From NCBI GenBank assembly GCA_015485695.1, contig WFTB01000026.1, forward strand, positions 1 through 39,240: 39,240 nt of DNA, given 5' to 3'. The notes beneath the pieces are model-generated. The model saw only the letters and a program-made list of their open reading frames with translations. It searched no databases and was not told where the DNA came from. Shown one piece after another: positions 8,690 through 18,779 of this stretch (position 1 is the first letter of the stretch; every line of letters begins with the position of its first letter). Source of the DNA: Patescibacteria group bacterium. Its GTDB lineage: Bacteria > Patescibacteriota > Patescibacteriia > WFTA01 > S139-112. The position numbers were made by a program, and so were the translations under genes.

Positions 8690-9733
8690 ATGAGCAAAAA
8701 AACCACAAAGAGAGTTTCGTCGAAGAAAAAAGTAAGAATAGCGATTAACGGTTTCGGGCGTATCGGCAGAGCGGCTTTTGAGGTTGCTCTCTCTCATAAA
8801 GAAATCGAAATAATCGCGATAAATGACTTGACGGACACAAAAACTCTGTCTCATTTGTTGACATATGATACGGTATACGGAAAGTTCGACAGGGAAGTTA
8901 AGTACGATGATTCCGGCATAATCGTAGATAGAAAGAGGTATCAAGTCCTGTCTGTCAAAGACCCGAAAAAACTACCATGGAAAAAAATGAAAATCGATGT
9001 CGTTCTTGAATGCACCGGCAGATTTGTAAAAAACGAATCTTCAAGGTCTCATATCGACGCCGGAGCGAAAAGAGTCATCATATCCGCCCCATCGAAAGGA
9101 ACAGGAAGCGTGACGACTTATGTGAAAGGAGCAAATGACACCTCATACGATAAAAAGGACAAACTGATATCAAACGCGTCATGCACCACGAATTGCATAT
9201 CTCCGATAATGAGAATACTGTCCGACGCGTTCGGAGTGGAAAAGGCATTTATGACCACGATACACGGGTATACGTCTTCTCAAAATTTGGTCGACGGTCC
9301 GCATAAGGATTTGCGCAGAGCCAGAGCGGCGGCTCAGAACATAATACCGACAACCACCGGAGCGGCGATAGCGACGACCAAAGTTCTGCCGGACCTTGGT
9401 GGAAAATTCGATGGAATTGCCATGCGAGTGCCGGTTATTGACGGATCTTTGTCCGACTTTACCGTAATCACGGAAAAGGAAGTAACGGCGCAAAAGATTA
9501 ACGATACGTTCAAAAGAGCTTCTCGGAGCCCGATTTACAAGGGTGTGGTTGATGTCACGGATGCTCCAATAGTGTCCAGTGATATTATCGGTAATTCGCA
9601 TTCGGCGATAATCGATCTTAATTTTACGAAAGTGATAGGAGGAAACATGGTGAAAATATTGGCATGGTACGACAATGAATGGGGATATGCCAATCGTCTT
9701 GTGGAAATGGCAAAAGCGATATCACAAAGCTAA
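8690..9733 (+). CDS. gap: Glyceraldehyde-3-phosphate dehydrogenase
   Basis: 'INGFGRIGR', 'SNASCTTNCISPI', 'WYDNEWGYANRLVEMA'. Confidence 0.97.
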   Translation: MSKKTTKRVSSKKKVRIAINGFGRIGRAAFEVALSHKEIEIIAINDLTDTKTLSHLLTYDTVYGKFDREVKYDDSGIIVDRKRYQVLSVKDPKKLPWKKMKIDVVLECTGRFVKNESSRSHIDAGAKRVIISAPSKGTGSVTTYVKGANDTSYDKKDKLISNASCTTNCISPIMRILSDAFGVEKAFMTTIHGYTSSQNLVDGPHKDLRRARAAAQNIIPTTTGAAIATTKVLPDLGGKFDGIAMRVPVIDGSLSDFTVITEKEVTAQKINDTFKRASRSPIYKGVVDVTDAPIVSSDIIGNSHSAIIDLNFTKVIGGNMVKILAWYDNEWGYANRLVEMAKAISQS

Positions 9734-9855
9734 CGATTGTCGCTTGCGAATTTATGAGTTTGCGATTCGCAAACGGTGAAACCTTAATTGATTCTCCAAA
9801 AACACCAAATATGTTAAATGGAGGTGTTTGTGACATACTCTCTTAATGACAAGAT

Positions 9856-12102
9856 ATGAATTTTAAAAATCTTGACAATGTCGGTCGCTTTTTGTATTTC
9901 GGTACGCTTGTGCCCGTTTTTTTGTCGCTCATAACGCCGATACTCATTGACAGTTCTTTCTTGTTTCCGTTCATATCTCCCAAGACTTTCTTTTTCAGGA
10001 TTCTGATTGAAATCGCTTTATTCTTTTACGTTTTATTGGCTTTTCGGGAGCCGGAATTTCGCCCAAAATTTTCTCCCATAGTAAAAGCGGTTTCCGTCTT
10101 CATGCTTATAATAACTGTTGCGAGTGTTTTTGGTGTTGACCCATACAGGAGTTTTTGGGGGAATATAGAGAGGGGAGAGGGATTGTTGACATTGTATCAC
10201 CTGTTCGCTTTGTTCTTCATAGTCGCGCAAGTATTGAAAACACGCAAGTCTTTTGAGTGGCTATTGCACGCCATGGGTCTTGTAACTTTAATTGTTTCGA
10301 TTTACGGTCTAAGACAGTTTCTGGGCGACGAAGGAGTGATAAATACCGGAGGAGAGCGCTTGACGGCAACGATAGGAAACGCCGCCTTTTTCGCCGGTTA
10401 CTTGCTGTTTGGAATATTTTTATCCTTATGGTTTGCCGTAACGCGTAGGAATTTATGGATTCGAGCTTTGTATGTCGTCGTCGGTTTGTTTGAATTGTTT
10501 ATTTTGATTCAGACAGAGACCAGGGGGGCTTTTATTGGACTTGTTGCGGGAATCTTGGTCGCGTTGATTATCGCTTTTCTGACTTCAAAAAACAGAAGGC
10601 ATAAAACCGCGATGATATCGATTGTGCTATTGATGGGATTGTCAACCGTTTTTGTGTGGACGCAAAAAGATGCCGATTTTGTTCAAAATTCCGGAATCTT
10701 AAAACGACTGACAACCATATCTTTTGACGATATAACCACTCAATCAAGATTGCTTACATGGGATTCCTCTTGGCGCGGATTAAAAGACAGACCGATTCTG
10801 GGATATGGTTGGGAAAATTACAACATAGCATTCAACAAATATTTCCATCCGGAAATTTATCGTGACAGAGGGTCGCAAATATGGTTTGACAGGGCGCATA
10901 ATATTATATTTGACATATCCGTCACATCCGGCATATCTGGTCTTTTGGCGTATTTGTCCATATTCGTTTTGTCCGTTTTGGCATTATATAAAAACTATCG
11001 CGCGACAGACGACTCTTCGACGTTTTCCGTTTTATTCGGGTTGTTTGTCGCTTACTTTGTTTCCAATATGTTCGTCTTTGACGTATTGGCGACTTATATA
11101 AATTTTTTCGCGTTATTGGCTTTTATCGTTTTTATTGAAAATTCCAATTTACGGGAAACGTCAAAGACGGAACGCGAAAAAACTATAAATAAAAAATTGC
11201 CAAAACAAGCGGTTCTGTCAATCACGGCCTTGTCGGTTGTTTTACTTGTGATGTCTGTGTATTATTTTAACATTCAACCGGCAATTACCAATCGAGAAGG
11301 ACTGAGAGCGTGGAAGTACTTCATGGCGGAAAATAAACCGCGAGAGGCTGATGATTTGTTCAAGCGAATTTTTCTTGAAAAGAATTATCAAATACCGGAA
11401 ATACGGCAAAAATACGCCGAATTCGCCCTAATGTATTCGTCCGGCAATTCTCCGGCATCCGCAAGGATTATTGACTCCGCAATCATAGAAATTAAAAAAT
11501 CGATAAAAGAACAGCCGTTAAACGTTCAGCACAGATTATTCCTGATGATGCTGTATAATCAATCCGCAAGATTCAATAAAAACAGATTGAGCCTTGTGTT
11601 CGATGAAGGACAAAAGGCATTGGAATTGTCGCCGACACGCCCGCAAATTTACTATGAAATAGCGCGGGCGCATATAGCCCTCGGTGATTTCGATAAGGCT
11701 TTGGAAGCGTTTGAAAAGGCGCTTGAATTGCAACCCGACGTTTTGGATTCCCAATGGAACGTTGCGGTGGCAAACATATACAACGGCAATATTTCAAAAG
11801 CCTCAAAAATGTTTAATGAAATGAAAGAAAACGGATTTGATTATTACAGTGATTACAATTTGCAAAGAATGGAACGAGTTTTTTCGGAAACCGGAAATTG
11901 GAAATTATTGGCAAACACTCTTGAGTATAGAATCAAGACAAATCCGAAAAACGCGTCGCTTTATATAAGTCTGGCTCGGGCATATGAATTATCGGGATTA
12001 CCGGAAAAAGCTCTGGTATCGGCTCGAATGGCGAAAGAATTGGACGATAGCGTAAGTGAAAAAGCTCAAGCGATAATTTCTCGCATTAAATCGACCGAAT
12101 AA
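9856..12102 (+). CDS. O-antigen ligase/polymerase (Wzy/WaaL)-like membrane protein with C-terminal TPR repeats
   Basis: About 10-12 TMs, 'GYGWENYNIAFNKYFHPEIYRDRGSQIWFDRAHNIIFDI' ligase signature, TPR region 'IYYEIARAHIALGDFDKALEAFEKALELQP'. Confidence 0.85.
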   Translation: MNFKNLDNVGRFLYFGTLVPVFLSLITPILIDSSFLFPFISPKTFFFRILIEIALFFYVLLAFREPEFRPKFSPIVKAVSVFMLIITVASVFGVDPYRSFWGNIERGEGLLTLYHLFALFFIVAQVLKTRKSFEWLLHAMGLVTLIVSIYGLRQFLGDEGVINTGGERLTATIGNAAFFAGYLLFGIFLSLWFAVTRRNLWIRALYVVVGLFELFILIQTETRGAFIGLVAGILVALIIAFLTSKNRRHKTAMISIVLLMGLSTVFVWTQKDADFVQNSGILKRLTTISFDDITTQSRLLTWDSSWRGLKDRPILGYGWENYNIAFNKYFHPEIYRDRGSQIWFDRAHNIIFDISVTSGISGLLAYLSIFVLSVLALYKNYRATDDSSTFSVLFGLFVAYFVSNMFVFDVLATYINFFALLAFIVFIENSNLRETSKTEREKTINKKLPKQAVLSITALSVVLLVMSVYYFNIQPAITNREGLRAWKYFMAENKPREADDLFKRIFLEKNYQIPEIRQKYAEFALMYSSGNSPASARIIDSAIIEIKKSIKEQPLNVQHRLFLMMLYNQSARFNKNRLSLVFDEGQKALELSPTRPQIYYEIARAHIALGDFDKALEAFEKALELQPDVLDSQWNVAVANIYNGNISKASKMFNEMKENGFDYYSDYNLQRMERVFSETGNWKLLANTLEYRIKTNPKNASLYISLARAYELSGLPEKALVSARMAKELDDSVSEKAQAIISRIKSTE

Positions 12103-12126
12103 TAAATCCGGCCGTAAAGATATAAT

Positions 12127-14157
12127 ATGCAAATGACAAATCAACCAAAAAAGGCGTTAAACAATATCGCCAAATTTTTCATAATCGTCGTTGTGAGTCA
12201 TTTGTTTTTTGCTCCAACGGCTCTTCTTGCCAAGGAGCCCTCAGACCCGTTTTATCCTCAGCAAATATATCTATCGAACATATACGCGCCTCAAGCATGG
12301 AATACCGTAACTGACGCGTCGGATATAATAGTTGCCGTAATAGATGCCGGTGTCGATATAGATCATGAAGATTTAAAAAACAATATATGGAAAAACGACG
12401 ACGAAATACCTGGGAACGGTATAGATGATGATGGAAATGGATTTATAGACGATGTTTATGGGTGGGATTTTATAAACGACGCTCCCGACCCGAGACCCAA
12501 ATTCGAAGACGGGTTCAGCGAGTTTGCGATGCAACACGGCACGGTTGTATCCGGTATTATAGGAGCGTCCGGCGGTAACGGAATCGGAACGTCCGGAATA
12601 GCGTGGAAAGTGAAAATAATGCCTTTAAGGGCTCTGAATTCAAGAGGCACGGGTGATATAGTCGCCATAGTGAGAGCGCTAAATTATGCCCGTCAAAACG
12701 GAGCGGACGTGATTAATCTGAGCCTGGTCGGAGACGAATCATCGAGCATGTTGGAGATAGAGTTGGACCAGGCTTACAAAGAGGGAATCGTCGTCGTGGC
12801 GGCATCGGGCAATGAGGGAATAAATTTGAACGAATTTCCAAGATACCCCATATGCAATAAAGGCCCCAAAGGAGAAGATTGGATTCTGGGAGTGTCGGCC
12901 ATTGATTTTGCGGGCAGAAAAGCGAAGTTCGCAAACTACGGAGATGACTGTGTTGACATAAGCGCTCCGGGGGTGAATATTTTTTCAACTCAATTTACGA
13001 GCAACCTCGAACCGGGATACGCGAATCCGTATATGGGAAAATGGTCCGGAACTTCCGTGGCCGCACCTCAGATAACCGGAGCCGTGGCTATGATAAAATC
13101 TCAAAACCCGAACCTGTCGGTTGATGAGATACGAGAAATCATAATATCGGAAGCCGACAACATTGATGATGTTAACCCATTGATACCCGGGATGCTGGGT
13201 GGTGGACGAATCAACCTCGAGAAGATAATGCAAAACGACCTTATCAAGTTCAATCAAAATGTAAAAGAAAGAGCTATTGTGACCGGAGCGGGTCCGGGAG
13301 GCGGTCCCCATGTCAAGGTATATGATTCACGAGGTGTTGTGCGCCAGCAGTTTTTCGCATACGATGACCCGAATTACAGTGAAGGAGTATATGCGAAATT
13401 GGGCGATGTGACGGGGGACGGCAAAACAGAAGTCGTAATATCTTCAGGCAAGGGTGTTGCCCCGATTATACAAGTTTACGATTCAACGAATAAGAAACTT
13501 TCTTCTTTTTTGGCTTATGAAAAAGACATGCAAAGCGGTGTTGAATTGAGCGTGTTTGACGTTGATGCGGACGGAAAATCCGAAATAATCACCGTGCCGA
13601 GGAACGGTTCTTCACCTCTTGTTCGCGTATTCGACGATTCCGGAAAATTAAAGAGAGAGTTTTTCGTGTTTATGCCGTCTCTTAAAAGCGGGGCTCGCAT
13701 GGATGTCGCCGACGTTGACAATGACGGTCTTGGCGAAATAGTAGTGGTACCGGACGCGAATTTGACTCCGGTGGTTAGAGTATACTCTTATCACGGATTT
13801 CTGGAACGGGAGTTTTATCCGTATGACACCGGCGTGACCAGGATTTTGACCGTTGGCGCCGGCCCCGGGATAATCGCGGTTGGAAACGGCAAAGGAAACT
13901 CCCCCGAAGTCAAAACCTTCAATTACAAAGGTGATGTGATTGATTCGTGGATTGCTTATTCCGATTCATTTAACGGAGGAATAAACGTTTCCGTGTCCGA
14001 TATCGATGATGATGGTATTTTGGAAATAATCACAGGACCTCAGAGAGGTGGCGGTCCTCATTTGAGAATATTCAACCCTTCTGGTAGAATTATTGCACAA
14101 TGGATGGCGTATAATACGGGGTTCAAAGGAGGTATCAGCGTTGGGTTGTCTAAATAA
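12127..14157 (+). CDS. Secreted subtilisin-like S8 peptidase with C-terminal FG-GAP/VCBS-like repeats
   Basis: Signal peptide; catalytic D 'VIDAGVDIDHEDL', H 'QHGTVVSGIIGA', S 'SGTSVAAPQITGAVA'; repeated 'GDVTGDGKTEVVI', 'FDVDADGKSEIITV', 'ADVDNDGLGEIVVV', 'SDIDDDGILEIITG'. Confidence 0.93.
   Translation: MQMTNQPKKALNNIAKFFIIVVVSHLFFAPTALLAKEPSDPFYPQQIYLSNIYAPQAWNTVTDASDIIVAVIDAGVDIDHEDLKNNIWKNDDEIPGNGIDDDGNGFIDDVYGWDFINDAPDPRPKFEDGFSEFAMQHGTVVSGIIGASGGNGIGTSGIAWKVKIMPLRALNSRGTGDIVAIVRALNYARQNGADVINLSLVGDESSSMLEIELDQAYKEGIVVVAASGNEGINLNEFPRYPICNKGPKGEDWILGVSAIDFAGRKAKFANYGDDCVDISAPGVNIFSTQFTSNLEPGYANPYMGKWSGTSVAAPQITGAVAMIKSQNPNLSVDEIREIIISEADNIDDVNPLIPGMLGGGRINLEKIMQNDLIKFNQNVKERAIVTGAGPGGGPHVKVYDSRGVVRQQFFAYDDPNYSEGVYAKLGDVTGDGKTEVVISSGKGVAPIIQVYDSTNKKLSSFLAYEKDMQSGVELSVFDVDADGKSEIITVPRNGSSPLVRVFDDSGKLKREFFVFMPSLKSGARMDVADVDNDGLGEIVVVPDANLTPVVRVYSYHGFLEREFYPYDTGVTRILTVGAGPGIIAVGNGKGNSPEVKTFNYKGDVIDSWIAYSDSFNGGINVSVSDIDDDGILEIITGPQRGGGPHLRIFNPSGRIIAQWMAYNTGFKGGISVGLSK
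13273..14154 (+). repeat. Degenerate intragenic repeats encoding FG-GAP/VCBS-like blades
   Basis: About 5-6 copies of a (D-x-D-x-D-G-x-x-E-I-(I/V)) plus (VKVYDSxGxxxxxFxAY) pattern; near-identical 'GAGPGGGPHVKVYD' and 'GPQRGGGPHLRIFN' at the two ends. Confidence 0.75.
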
Positions 14158-14178
14158 ATCATATATAACTTACAAAAT

Positions 14179-15195
14179 ATGTCTGGACTGGACAGAAAAA
14201 ATATTTTAATAACCGGAGGAGGGGGGTTTATAGGCTCTCACTTGGCTGAGAGTCTTGTTGAGGATAATAACGTTATAGCGGTTGACAATTTCATAACTTC
14301 GCAAATAGAGAATATTCAGTTCCTTTTGGAACATCCGAATTTCGAGTTTATCAAGCATGATATAATAAATCCGATTGATCTGAATAAATTCCCTGAGCTC
14401 AAGCAATTTAAAGTAAAAGCATTGGGAGTTCAAGAGATTTATCATCTCGCTTGTCCCACTTCTCCAAAACACTTCAACAAATATCCGGTTGAAACGATTT
14501 TAGCGAATTCGTACGGAACGAAAAACGTACTGGACCTGGCTCGAGGTTATGGAGCCAAAATGCTTTTTACTTCCACCGCCGCGGTGTACGGATATTACAG
14601 AGAGAACGCTCCGATAAGAGAAGACTATTGGGGAGAAGTCAATCCTGTTGGGCCCAGATCGTCATACGACGAAGGAAAGAGATTTTCCGAGAGCTTGGTT
14701 ATGAATTATCGGCATGTATATAACATAGACGCGAAAATCGCTCGCGTATTCAAGACTTACGGTCCTCGCATGCGCCTTGATGACGGCAGACTTATTCCGG
14801 ATTTTATAGATTCGGCGTTGAACGGACGACCTTTGCACATATATGGAGACGAATATTTGACCGCCACTTTTTGTTATGTCAGCGATTTGGTTGAAGGGTT
14901 GATACGTTTAATGCACTCTGATGAGCCCGGGCCCGTTAATTTCGGTTCGGACCACGCGTATAGAGTGGCGGATGTCGCCAGAAGAATTACGGACTTGACT
15001 CAATCAAAATCCGAAATATTGTTCAATGAACCCTTGCCGTACCCTTCCGAGCACGGTGTACCGAACATAAACAGAGCAAAGGAAATTCTAGGGTGGTTTC
15101 CACTCATTTCTCTTGATGACGGAATACGGAAAACGGTCGAATTCATGAAGGCTCATTATCGCTTGTATGGCATAAACTTCAAAACGAGAAATTGA
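14179..15195 (+). CDS. NAD-dependent epimerase/dehydratase, UDP-glucuronate decarboxylase (UXS)-like
   Basis: 'ITGGGGFIGSHLAESL', 'YDEGKRFSESL' (YxxxK), 'YGPRMRLDDGRLIPDFIDSALNGRPLHIYGD'. Confidence 0.88.
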   Translation: MSGLDRKNILITGGGGFIGSHLAESLVEDNNVIAVDNFITSQIENIQFLLEHPNFEFIKHDIINPIDLNKFPELKQFKVKALGVQEIYHLACPTSPKHFNKYPVETILANSYGTKNVLDLARGYGAKMLFTSTAAVYGYYRENAPIREDYWGEVNPVGPRSSYDEGKRFSESLVMNYRHVYNIDAKIARVFKTYGPRMRLDDGRLIPDFIDSALNGRPLHIYGDEYLTATFCYVSDLVEGLIRLMHSDEPGPVNFGSDHAYRVADVARRITDLTQSKSEILFNEPLPYPSEHGVPNINRAKEILGWFPLISLDDGIRKTVEFMKAHYRLYGINFKTRN

Positions 15196-15209
15196 TTAAT
15201 ACGACATAT

Positions 15210-15938
15210 ATGAAAAAGTTTATCGTCATTCCGGCGTACAATGAAGAGAAAACGATACGTTCCGTGGTTTCAGATATTTTTAAGGCGTATAATGATGAGT
15301 ATAACGTGATTGTGGTTGATGACGGATCTGTTGACAACACCGCGAGAGAAGCGAAAATTGCGGGAGCCACGGTGATTAGGCATTCTATCAACAGGCGTCA
15401 AGGCGCGGCGCTTGTAACCGGAACCGAGTATGCGTTAAAGGAAGGCGCGGATATAATAATGCACATGGACGCTGACGGGCAACACGATGTATCAAACATA
15501 GCGAGAATGATTCTTCCGGTTGAAAACAAAGAAGTCGAAATGACAATAGGAAGCCGGTTTTTGAAAAAAACGAACCGAAACAAACGGTCTTTGTTCGTCG
15601 CTTTGTCTTCTTTGCTGTCGAACCCCGATTATCCGTTGACTCGCAAGTTACTTTTGGGTATGGGTTTGATTGTGAATACGGCAATGACCGGAATCGCTCT
15701 TACCGACGCTCATAACGGATTGAGGGTTCTGTCCCGTTATTCCGCCGAAAAAATAAAAATAACGCAAGACGGAATGTCGCATAACACCGAGTACATACAA
15801 GAAATGCGTAGCAATAAACTGTCATTTAAAGAAGTTCCCGTCATTGTTCACTACAACACGACAGAGAAAAAAAGTCAGGGCTTTTTTCATGGAATCAAAA
15901 TTATTCGAGAAATACTTGTCGGTAAAATGATGAGATAA
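15210..15938 (+). CDS. Glycosyltransferase family 2 (dolichyl-phosphate-mannose synthase-like)
   Basis: 'FIVIPAYNEEKTIRSVV...VIVVDDGSVDNT', 'HMDADGQHD'; start trimmed to MKKFIVIP. Confidence 0.88.
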   Translation: MKKFIVIPAYNEEKTIRSVVSDIFKAYNDEYNVIVVDDGSVDNTAREAKIAGATVIRHSINRRQGAALVTGTEYALKEGADIIMHMDADGQHDVSNIARMILPVENKEVEMTIGSRFLKKTNRNKRSLFVALSSLLSNPDYPLTRKLLLGMGLIVNTAMTGIALTDAHNGLRVLSRYSAEKIKITQDGMSHNTEYIQEMRSNKLSFKEVPVIVHYNTTEKKSQGFFHGIKIIREILVGKMMR

Positions 15939-15947
15939 GTCACATAT

Positions 15948-16292
15948 ATGTCATCATCTTTTTGGCAATCGAGATTCAATCAATCGAGCTTATATGTAAG
16001 CGCGTTTTTAAATGTTTTGACATGGGGGCTGTTGGTTTGGAAAATAGTATTGCCGGGAGGGTCCGTTATTTTGCATTATACTGTATATCTTGGAGTCGAT
16101 ATATATGACGATGCGAGATATGCGATTTTTATTCCGTTGGTTGCTCTTGTTTTTTTGATAATAAATACGGTACTGTCGATTCTGACGTCAAAAAACGATA
16201 GAGAAATAGCTCAGATAATAATGGGAGTTACCGTTTTGATCCAAATCTTCGCCCTTGTTGCCGGCACCATAATCACTCTTGTGAATACATAA
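15948..16292 (+). CDS. Small hypothetical membrane protein (about 3 TM)
   Basis: Hydrophobic ORF 9 bp downstream of and co-directional with GT2. Confidence 0.65.
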   Translation: MSSSFWQSRFNQSSLYVSAFLNVLTWGLLVWKIVLPGGSVILHYTVYLGVDIYDDARYAIFIPLVALVFLIINTVLSILTSKNDREIAQIIMGVTVLIQIFALVAGTIITLVNT

Positions 16293-16347
16293 ATCTTACA
16301 GATGTGTTAGTTGTGTAAGCCAAACATTAAAACATCCACCTTTTATT

Positions 16348-16965
16348 ATGTATCAAAAGTTTAGCCAAAAGACGATTGAAGATTTTTCGGAATCAAACAT
16401 AGAATCAATGTACGATCAGGGTTTCGTGTTTACCAGAATCGCCAAAGGAACGATGAACCAAATCGAATCCGTAAGGGTTCGTCTTGACTCGTTTGAGCTT
16501 TCAAGCGAAAACCGAAGAATTCTGAAAAAGTTTGACAACATGAACGTATTCAAAAAACCGCTTCCGTATGATGATTATTCTTGGGAGATTGGGAAACTCG
16601 CGAAAAGTTTTTACAAAACAAGATTCGGGTCGGAAATATTTTCCGCCAACAAAATAAAAGAGCTTTTTACAGATTCGAAAAAGTCGAACATGAACGGAGT
16701 ATTGGTTTTCACAATACCGGAATACGGCACGGTCGGGTATTGCTTGACTTTTGACACGGAGCGAATATTGCATTACTCTTACCCGTTCTATGACATGAAT
16801 AAAACGACAGACAAAAGCACTGGAATGGCAATGATGGTCAAGTCCGTGCTTTGGGCGAAAGAAAACGGCAAAAAATTCATTTATCTTGGAAGCTTTGATA
16901 AGTACAAATTACAGTTCAAAGGAATCCAAGCGTATCACCCGGAAGATGGTTGGCGCGAAAGATAG
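16348..16965 (+). CDS. Arginyl/leucyl-tRNA--protein transferase-like GNAT-fold protein
   Basis: 'MYDQGFVFTRIAKGTMNQIESVRVRLDSFELSSENRRILKK' and 'KFIYLGSFDKYKLQFKGIQAYHPEDGW' resemble ATE/Bpt N- and C-terminal motifs, but without their CxxC. Confidence 0.6.
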   Translation: MYQKFSQKTIEDFSESNIESMYDQGFVFTRIAKGTMNQIESVRVRLDSFELSSENRRILKKFDNMNVFKKPLPYDDYSWEIGKLAKSFYKTRFGSEIFSANKIKELFTDSKKSNMNGVLVFTIPEYGTVGYCLTFDTERILHYSYPFYDMNKTTDKSTGMAMMVKSVLWAKENGKKFIYLGSFDKYKLQFKGIQAYHPEDGWRER

Positions 16966-16985
16966 AGCGGCATCAAAGCTACTCG

Positions 16986-17003
16986 AGAGCCTAACGGCTC
17001 TTT
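16986..17003 (+). terminator. Short hairpin with T-run, weak terminator candidate
   Basis: AGAGCC-TAAC-GGCTCT followed by TT(T). Confidence 0.3.
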
Positions 17004-17029
17004 GCGCATTGAATCTTTAAACGATTGAT

Positions 17030-18439
17030 TTGAATATGAAACACGTTCACTTTATAGGGATATGCGGAGTTGCCATGGCTCCGATAGCAAAGATGATGGC
17101 GGACCTCGGATGGAAGGTTTCGGGGTCTGATTCGGGTTTTTATCCTCCCGTTAGCGATTATTTGAAAAAACACCCGGAAATTGTTTTTTATCCCGGATTT
17201 CATCCTGAAAAAATGGGCAACCCCGATCTTGTCGTTGTGGGAGGTTTTATCAGTATGAAAAACCCCGAATTTATTTATGCCAGAAACAATAACATACCCT
17301 ATAAATCATATCCGGAGGTATTGGAAGAATTTTTGATAAAAGAGAACTCCGTTGTGTGTTCGGGAACTTACGGTAAAACAACCTCAACAGCGCTTGCGAC
17401 ACAAATATTGAAACTGGACAACCTGAATCCGTCATACATGTTTGGCGGAATAGTTTCCGGATTTTCCGACAGTGTTGGCGTGACGGATTCTGTTTGGTCC
17501 GTTGTTGAAGGAGACGAGTACATATCAAGTCGTTGGAACCCCGTGTCAAAGTTTTTTTATTACAAACCAAAATACCTGTTGCTTACGTCGGCATCATGGG
17601 ATCATTCGGATGTTTTTCGTTCCGAAGAAGAATTCGTGGAAAATTTCAGAAAACTGGTGCAGACAATGCCGAGTGACGGAATCGTGGTGGCGAACAGGCT
17701 CGATGAAAATCTAGACAAAGTCATAAAAGACGCTCCATGCAAAGTTGTCAGATATCAAGGGCGAAAAAGCGACGAAGCAAACGTTTATAATGTAGTTTCT
17801 CGCAGTCCGGACGGAGATTTGACTCGTATATCGATAGAATGCGAGGCAAACGGATTCTCCGAGAGCTTTGAAACGACCCTTATCGGGTCGCACATGATTG
17901 ATAACATTACCGGTGTTGTCGCTCTTTTGAATGAGGCTGGAATAGGCGTAAAATCCATGCAAGACGGAGTATCTGAATTCCGGGGAGTGAAAAGGCGATT
18001 GGAAATTCGAGGGAGGACAAGAAACGGAGTAACGATTATTGATGACCTGGCGCACTCGCCGGCGAAAGCGCTCGCGGGATTGCACGCTTTGGGGCATCGG
18101 TTCCCTCTTCGTACGCGAATTTTCGTCGTATACGAACCCAATGTGGGCAACAGGACGATAGAATCTCTCCCCGGCTATGATCGCGCCTTCGGATTGGCCC
18201 ATGAGGTGATAATACCGCGCTTATCCAAAACAAAGACAAAAAAAGACGAAACCAGAATAAACGGAAAGGAATTGGCGAAAGTTATAGAAAAAACCCAAGA
18301 AAACGTTAAATACATCGAAGATGACGATGAGCTTGTCAAGTACATCAAAAAAAACACCCGAGAAGGCGATGTCGTTGTGTTCATGGGAGCTCACGGATTT
18401 AGGGGCATGATTGAACAGGTGCTTGAAAGGGCCGGCTGA
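17030..18439 (+). CDS. Mur ligase, Mpl/MurC-like (UDP-MurNAc:peptide or L-Ala ligase)
   Basis: 'VHFIGICGVAMAPIAKMMADLGWKVSGSD', P-loop 'GTYGKTTST', 'IDDLAHSPAKALAGLHAL'. Confidence 0.88.
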   Translation: MNMKHVHFIGICGVAMAPIAKMMADLGWKVSGSDSGFYPPVSDYLKKHPEIVFYPGFHPEKMGNPDLVVVGGFISMKNPEFIYARNNNIPYKSYPEVLEEFLIKENSVVCSGTYGKTTSTALATQILKLDNLNPSYMFGGIVSGFSDSVGVTDSVWSVVEGDEYISSRWNPVSKFFYYKPKYLLLTSASWDHSDVFRSEEEFVENFRKLVQTMPSDGIVVANRLDENLDKVIKDAPCKVVRYQGRKSDEANVYNVVSRSPDGDLTRISIECEANGFSESFETTLIGSHMIDNITGVVALLNEAGIGVKSMQDGVSEFRGVKRRLEIRGRTRNGVTIIDDLAHSPAKALAGLHALGHRFPLRTRIFVVYEPNVGNRTIESLPGYDRAFGLAHEVIIPRLSKTKTKKDETRINGKELAKVIEKTQENVKYIEDDDELVKYIKKNTREGDVVVFMGAHGFRGMIEQVLERAG

Positions 18440-18543
18440 CTCCGACCCTTAATATTTTTGTAACTTGCTTGTTGCAAGAAAATCCAAACGTGCGACACAA
18501 TAGTCAGGCAGACTGATTGTCAAATTTGAAATTTAGATCGATA

Positions 18544-18726
18544 TTATTTTTCAGTCTCAACGATTTCGGGATTGTTTATCTCGCGCGCACCATCGTTGTC
18601 TCGTATATCATGAGCTTCAAGAGTTATACCGCATGTGGGGCATTCGAAATGTTCACTTTCTTCGAGAGACTCATGGTCAAGGTTTATATCGTTTTTACAT
18701 TCCGGACAAATTGCGTGATATGACAT
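18544..18726 (-). CDS. LysW-like small zinc-ribbon protein (amino-group carrier protein-like)
   Basis: 60 aa; 'CPECKNDINLDHESLEESEHFECPTCGITLEAHDI' with two CPxC pairs and an acidic tail; C-terminus ...EIVETEK rather than EDWGE. Confidence 0.6.
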   Translation of the reverse strand: MSYHAICPECKNDINLDHESLEESEHFECPTCGITLEAHDIRDNDGAREINNPEIVETEK

Positions 18727-18779
18727 ATTGATAATTTAACGTTAAAACTTCAAAAATCGAAAGATTGCTCGACCAATAC

